DNA from: Actinomycetota bacterium
Lineage (GTDB): Bacteria > Actinomycetota > Thermoleophilia > Gaiellales > Gaiellaceae
Reading direction: 5' to 3'
NCBI GenBank assembly: GCA_005884945.1
Contig: VAYM01000142.1
Coordinates: 1 to 35,580, forward strand
Length of the DNA: 35,580 bases
Below the pieces are notes generated by a model. That model made no database searches and had not been told where the DNA came from. It worked only from the letters and a program-made list of their open reading frames with translations. Positions 35,301 to 35,580 of this stretch are shown here, piece after piece. Each line of letters begins with the position of its first letter. The stretch's first letter is position 1. The translations under genes and the position numbers were made by a program.

Positions 35301-35580
35301 CACGTCCTGGCTACCGGACGGAGCGGCCGCGGCCGCGCTGAACGTGTAGGCGCCGGTGTACGGCGAGCTCGAGTCGGCGCCGCCGCCGGTCCAGCCGGAG
35401 CCGAGCCCGCTCGCGAAGGTGAGGTGGTCGATACCGGACTCCGCGTCGGACGACGTGCCGGTGACGGTGAAGCCGCCCGCGGCGCCCTGGCGGACGTACA
35501 CGGTCGACCCCGTTGCGCTTGCGTTCGCGAACGAGCCGAACGAGAGCGACGGCGCGGACGGCGCGGTCGTGTCGTTGACC
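23367..35580 (-). CDS. Giant secreted Ig-repeat protein, 5' end outside window
   Basis: One uninterrupted frame gives at least 4,070 residues; the frame is still open at the right edge, where repeat sequence (VNDTTAPSAPSLSF) continues, so the true start and export signal lie beyond. Nearly all of it is Ig-like units ending DNTPP or VDTAAP, with SGVASVSYE, DGLYDLRVVATDAAGN and similar strand motifs. In order: N-terminal units with GGPYDSNTFSWNAGT; a chitobiase-C-like unit (IRYTTDGSDPS); four 194-224-residue double units with paired Cys; five tandem 85-residue units with FECRVDGGSW; many 85-90-residue Ig units; a ZU5-like region (HLTEFSVLRD); PASTA; a FlgD-like Ig unit; and a receiver-like tail. 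Pairs of conserved Cys suggest disulfides outside the cell. No LPxTG or C-terminal membrane helix is seen. An adhesin or fibre is likely. Confidence 0.88.
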   Translation of the reverse strand, partial: VNDTTAPSAPSLSFGSFANASATGSTVYVRQGAAGGFTVTGTSSDAESGIDHLTFASGLGSGWTGGGADSSSPYTGAYTFSAAAAAPSGSQDVTATNGWALTSASTPFTVVADTTPPSVTAPSVTAGYYTTLSVPVTPAGGTDSGSGVDATTSIVQRDVANLANGACGSFSGSWSTIALVGGNDTNVLSGHCYEYRELLSDRVGNQSASTASNVAKVDTAGPANSLSLSAVSGGAYMSGTTVYYRGAAAGSFKVRNAVSDAESGPASSATAALGGTTSGWSHTPSTVSTPAGGPYDSNTFSWNAGTNSSPTEVVTGADAAGNTTAATALTFTDDSSAPAVTAPTVTAGYYTSLSVTVTLNSGSDSGSGLASGSSQVQRDVANLSNGTCGSYSGSWTNVTLSGGKTSSLTLWSVTGNANKVGNTVFYRGSAAGSFKLTNAVSDAESAPASSATAALGGTTSGWSHTASTVSTPAGGPYDSSTFSWNAGTSSTPTEVVTAADGAGNTAAAPALTFTNDTSAPATTIQCNGATCLNGTYYTSSPVVVTLSADDGTGTGVQTIRYTTDGSDPSPVNGSDYLGAINVNTTTTIKFRAYDNLGNEEAVGTQPILLDGTPPTGPTLTLAQNPASAGQYVSGTSLFYKPGGSGTFRVTAATSDAETGVTGVAFPSVAGVTGGGTTASAPYRMDYTWNASTNDAASHDVVATNGAGATSSAPFALTPDSSAPTGQTIALTGATAPYFGGAVTFSLGDGNDGSGSGVDTSSRTVTRESAPLSGDSCGTFTADPGTYSSPDSTVSGGHCYRYSFTVADNVGNVSSTVTTTAKVDTAGPNVSVTGPTEVAGGANQYYDAGTKTQYFRPAGSGTFTLNATASDSDTGVTGVAFPDVSATSGWSGSTGGTDPSSPYASPASYSWTSGASAPGAENVTATDEAGNSSSEAIAIAADPAAPTAGSGLDASSRAVTRETGTLANGTCSGFTADAGTFSSPDTAVSSAHCYRYTLTIADNVGNVSAPVQTVGKVDTDAPGVSVAVPTEVAGAGSQYYDSATQTQWFRPSGSGSFTLNASASDAESGIDNVSFPNVSAVSGWNGSTGGADTSSPFGSPVDYTWTSGATAPGARSITATNAAGIPGSATIAIAADSTAPTGQGITLTGPNSPYYRAASVSFSLTDGADSESGLDTSTRTVTRESSTLNGDSCGTFSADAGTYTSPDTSVTGGHCYRYTFAIADRVGNVSAGVSAVAKVDTAAPTAAVTAPTELTGSGNQYYDAGTKTQFFRSTGSGSFRLNSTAFDTDTAVAQVAFPDVSGTSGWSGSTGGADTSAPYSSPAAYTWSSGAAEPGAQTVTATDAAGNDGTDTITLKDDTTAPSGQTITLTGAGAPYYSGGSVTFSLADGTDNGGGSGLDASSRTVTRETGTLANGSCSGFTPDAGTFTSPDTAVSNGHCYRYTFVESDNVGNQSAAVQVTAKVDSGAPTSTLTNPGSPLHATVSLSASASDAESDVQQVVFQRSPGGAGTWTTIGTDTTAPYTASWDTTAVADGLYDLRVVTTDLAGNSAASAVVTSREVDNTAPDTAIDAHPANPSNATSPVFLFSSSETGSTFECRVDGGSWSSCSSPDTIAPALGEGSHTFDVRATDPAGNTDASPASDTWTVDTTAPDTSITAHPADPSSNTAPSFSFASTETGSTFECRVDGGSWAPCASPHSLSGLADGPHTFAVRATDAAGNTDASPASYTWTVDTAAPDTSITSAPTNPSNDTAPSFSFTSTESGSTFECRIDGGSWAPCSSPHTIAPALAEGSHTFDVRATDQAGNTDATPASRTWTVDLTAPQTTIDVQPPNPDNDTAPSFQFSSSETGSTFECRVDGGSWAPCTSPHSLSGLVDGSHTFDVRATDAAGNTDATPASYTWTVDSTVPNTTIDSGPADPSNNPTPTFTFSADQSPATFECKLDGGSWSACSSPDTLGTLLAGTHTFSARAKNGAGSIDPSPASATWTIDLTAPSVTITAPIQYINASDPTTYTVTASTPDSDVASVVFYECSNASANCSTGTWSVFATDPTAPYSGSWTTPAFDGPKAIRAVATDQAGNTGAEVRTISIDRTAPSGVTVSYVNGYASGAVTITTNNGPDPDVDASTGVLERQTGTLATDTCSGFGGWSAVSSPDTVASGHCAVYRYSVADDAGNVAVATSGSVVKSDTAAPTSSIGDPGTNLRQTITLSASASDTGGAGVASVAFQRKPSGGGSWTTIASDTTAPYSVTAPVPVTNRRIDNIAPSATMTNPGNPVHGLVTLTSNTSDGGSGVASVSYEIAPHGGAFSSQTALWDTTAVIDGLYDLRVTATDAAGNSTTSAPITARVDNTPPSLTFSSPAGGAFVSGIVPLTASASDASPASPPVTFEYKLHSDATWTPTPSSWNTTALPAGDGRYDVRASATDDAGNSAHVVNSNILVDSIPPSVTITAPPASINASFPSPTTFGATATDGGSGVASVEFFECSNTSVDCATGTFTSLGVDTTAPYNVSWNVPSDGNHALEAVATDNAGHPASTIENVSIDTTPPDTLVTSYPADPSNAPATFAFVSSEPGSTFECRIDGGAWGACTSPHTFPGLTDGLHTAQVRATDPAGNTDQTPSTWSWHRDTTLPAGTLNNPGANVRGVVPLTSSESDPTSNGYASGIASVSYEYSADGTTWATIGTLASAPFDTINWNTVGITDGVYQLRVVVTDVAGNVTGSAPVTNVRIDNTPPTTSQDDPGANLRQTVTLTGSAADSGSGVDHVDFQVAAAGSSTWTTIGTDASAPYSASLDTTTLPDGHYDFQTVAVDVAGNQATSIPVTGRLVDNTPPTATMNDPSTAGGFVRGTIHLTSVTDDPNGTDGSGVASVTYEYSTNGGSTWANTGATLNTASMPDGNLMLHVIVTDHAGNTTTSAPVGDTIDNTKPVTTDDAPSGWQASDVTVHLTATDAGSGVNVTEYSVDGGPYTVGSTVTIPAPSDGSNDGAHTIAYFSADNVGNVEQVKSATVLIDATPPACPSCSAADYLRGTVTLSASPADTGAGIKSVAFQYADHGSTTWTTIGTDTTGPAPYTVNWATTAVPDGHYDLQILVTDNANNTTATTLADKIVDNTPPNVAVVGSPTQGAVVSGNLGITASAADVTSPIASVQFLVNGSPLDTDTTAPYSTTWMAGNSTTSAVRTITVDNRSPVPTLSDPGASLSGTVTLTATSDPDTVSVDFQRADAGSGTWTTIATDTAAPFSAQLDTTTLADGLYDLRVVATDGIGNTGTSAVIANRRVDNTPPTGSLTAPAAGATVGGSAVPLHVSASDSGSGVASVRYEMRPTGGGSFSTVSTSTSAPFDGSWNTTGLTTGDYDLQPVITDRAGNTFTGATVTVHVDATAPTIALADPGATLAGTVTLNATVTGSGATQVTFLASPAGANSWKQIGIDTAAPWSVAFDTTAVADGLYDLRAVVTDSVGNTSQDTRPNIRVDNTAPVLVSSMPADGSTVSSASSIELVTNEPATPTNVGLDGAGTVAPVVSGTHILYNTGPLATGLHTLSGRLSDPTGKSSSFRVSFTVFTPSSGGTPPPVEGGSSSSSSTSVTSADGFATVTMPAGAWAPNGDDWIVIRLETTRAPSLANGYAPGSEVVNVTAFWALSGQPVHRFLKPIEILLRASGKGLVPATFENGAWRGLRRMPTDLLPDGWDDGFTASSTSFLLRTLHLTEFSVLRDVQAPSAPSNVLGFLIGGDLTLTWTPGTDNSGTYDFVRVLANGAGVGNFGVDRTSGDVGPWTASDSRTFTLDETDIAGNTSPPTATLRRVPALTGKTLDAARSALEAAGLKLGNVTRGGVGRPGTVTGPTNLVLAAPGSAIDVTVAPGTTGFTKLVFRVVSTKKLRATKRTLGARVLLTRKARVSAVLYSPQLLKLSTWGFAMKAGRTIVRLRFPAQVRQPGIYSIRWTAVSGHESVTRTVRVRLFAGRGRGGPVQVVIAGSAVTPKLALRTKSAKIVKTTGEDSAFDAAGAGSNGVQVMVVDADQFGVQFVRDLHTVFPGLRMVALSRSPKTLAKAAKAGATIALPRSIPNSVLAAVVSRLLRKA
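23370..23579 (-). other. Receiver-like C-terminal domain of the giant protein
   Basis: The last 70 residues read VQVMVVDADQFGVQFVRDLH, then PGLRMVALSRSP, AGATIALPRS and a final helix. This is the beta1-alpha1 and beta4-alpha4-beta5-alpha5 outline of a response-regulator receiver, with the acidic VDAD, a Ser in place of Thr and Arg-Ser in place of Lys-Pro. The segment that should carry the phospho-acceptor Asp is absent. Phosphorylation is therefore not expected. Confidence 0.55.
24030..24201 (-). other. PASTA domain of the giant protein
   Basis: VPALTGKTLDAARSALEAAG with LKLGNVT and a final AIDVTVAPG follows the PASTA pattern (VP-L-G---A---L---G) found in extracellular parts of serine/threonine kinases and penicillin-binding proteins, where it binds muropeptides or wall. 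It may hold the giant protein to peptidoglycan. Confidence 0.75.
29610..30900 (-). repeat. Five tandem 85/86-residue Ig units
   Basis: Five copies carry FECR(V/I)DGGSW with two Cys, and HTFDVRATDAAGNTD. Measured at the ECR codons the spacings are 258, 255, 258 and 255 bases. Copies 1 and 3 have IAPAL and copies 2 and 4 have LSGL, so the array is a duplicated 513-base dimer plus one divergent fifth copy. A sixth single copy lies apart near 27700-27960. Confidence 0.8.
31200..33440 (-). repeat. Four double-domain units in the giant gene
   Basis: Each unit joins a Cys-containing module (SSRTVTRE, GHCYRYTF) to a module with NQYYDAGTKTQ and SGWSGSTGG. Measured at the CYRY codons the spacings are 582, 666 and 672 bases. 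The short one has lost 28-30 residues in frame near 32750, where DPAAPTAGSGLDASS skips the usual TGQTITLTG segment. Confidence 0.75.
33770..33990 (-). other. Chitobiase C-terminal-like module in the giant protein
   Basis: GTYYTSSPVVVTLSADDGTG, QTIRYTTDGSDPSPVNGS and TTTTIKFRAYDNLGNEE match the small beta module (CHB_HEX_C type) found at the ends of chitobiases and in large surface proteins. It is a structural or carbohydrate-associated unit, and no catalytic domain accompanies it here. Confidence 0.65.

Overview
The window is GC-rich bacterial DNA, packed with genes, using many GTG starts and four-base GTGA or ATGA stop/start overlaps. It has a CGAAC-N4-GTTCG LexA box, apparently leaderless promoters, MreB, a trp operon of order E-G-D-CF-B-A, and a giant secreted Ig-repeat protein with a PASTA domain. 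Together these suggest an actinobacterium (Actinomycetota), perhaps a Thermoleophilia-like lineage. The lineage is inferred from style only; no rRNA or other marker is present.

Layout. (1) 9-4949, + strand: an MreB-like gene without mreC/mreD, then a GH76-like secreted protein, a PIG-V/GT76-type membrane mannosyltransferase, a secreted or anchored protein of unknown role and a second, apparently intact GH76 protein. This looks like a cell-surface glycan synthesis and trimming set. (2) 4969-8767: a small ABM-like protein, dinB (DNA polymerase IV) with a perfect LexA box at its start codon, a RidA-family protein, a broken acetate kinase gene and a Crp/Fnr regulator. (3) 8768-10221: a regulatory region with a Crp-like site, a small conserved protein, and a frameshifted secreted protein. 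(4) 10272-16930, - strand: promoter, leader peptide with clustered Trp codons, attenuator and trpEGD(CF)BA, ending in trpA collapsed into a headless HAD phosphatase gene. (5) 16965-23370, + strand: thiolase, a secreted beta-propeller-like protein, a DUF5808-like protein, 3-hydroxyacyl-CoA dehydrogenase, a REC-HD-GYP regulator, acyl-CoA dehydrogenase and a PduO-type cobalamin adenosyltransferase. This is a short-chain acyl-CoA neighbourhood. (6) 23367 to the right edge, - strand: the 3' 12.2 kb of a gene for a giant protein (more than 4,000 residues) of Ig-like repeats, a chitobiase-C-like module, a PASTA domain and a shortened receiver-like C-terminus.

A recurring oddity is the loss of short coding segments: the mreB C-terminus, the catalytic Asp pair of the first GH76 protein, the middle of ackA, the trpA/HAD junction, and several repeat units of the giant gene. 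One gene also has a frameshift, and trpE carries an in-frame insertion of about 33-39 codons. These may be real decay or assembly collapse; the sequence alone cannot decide. No tRNA, rRNA, CRISPR array, transposase or integrase was seen. No gene-free stretch exceeds 300 bases.
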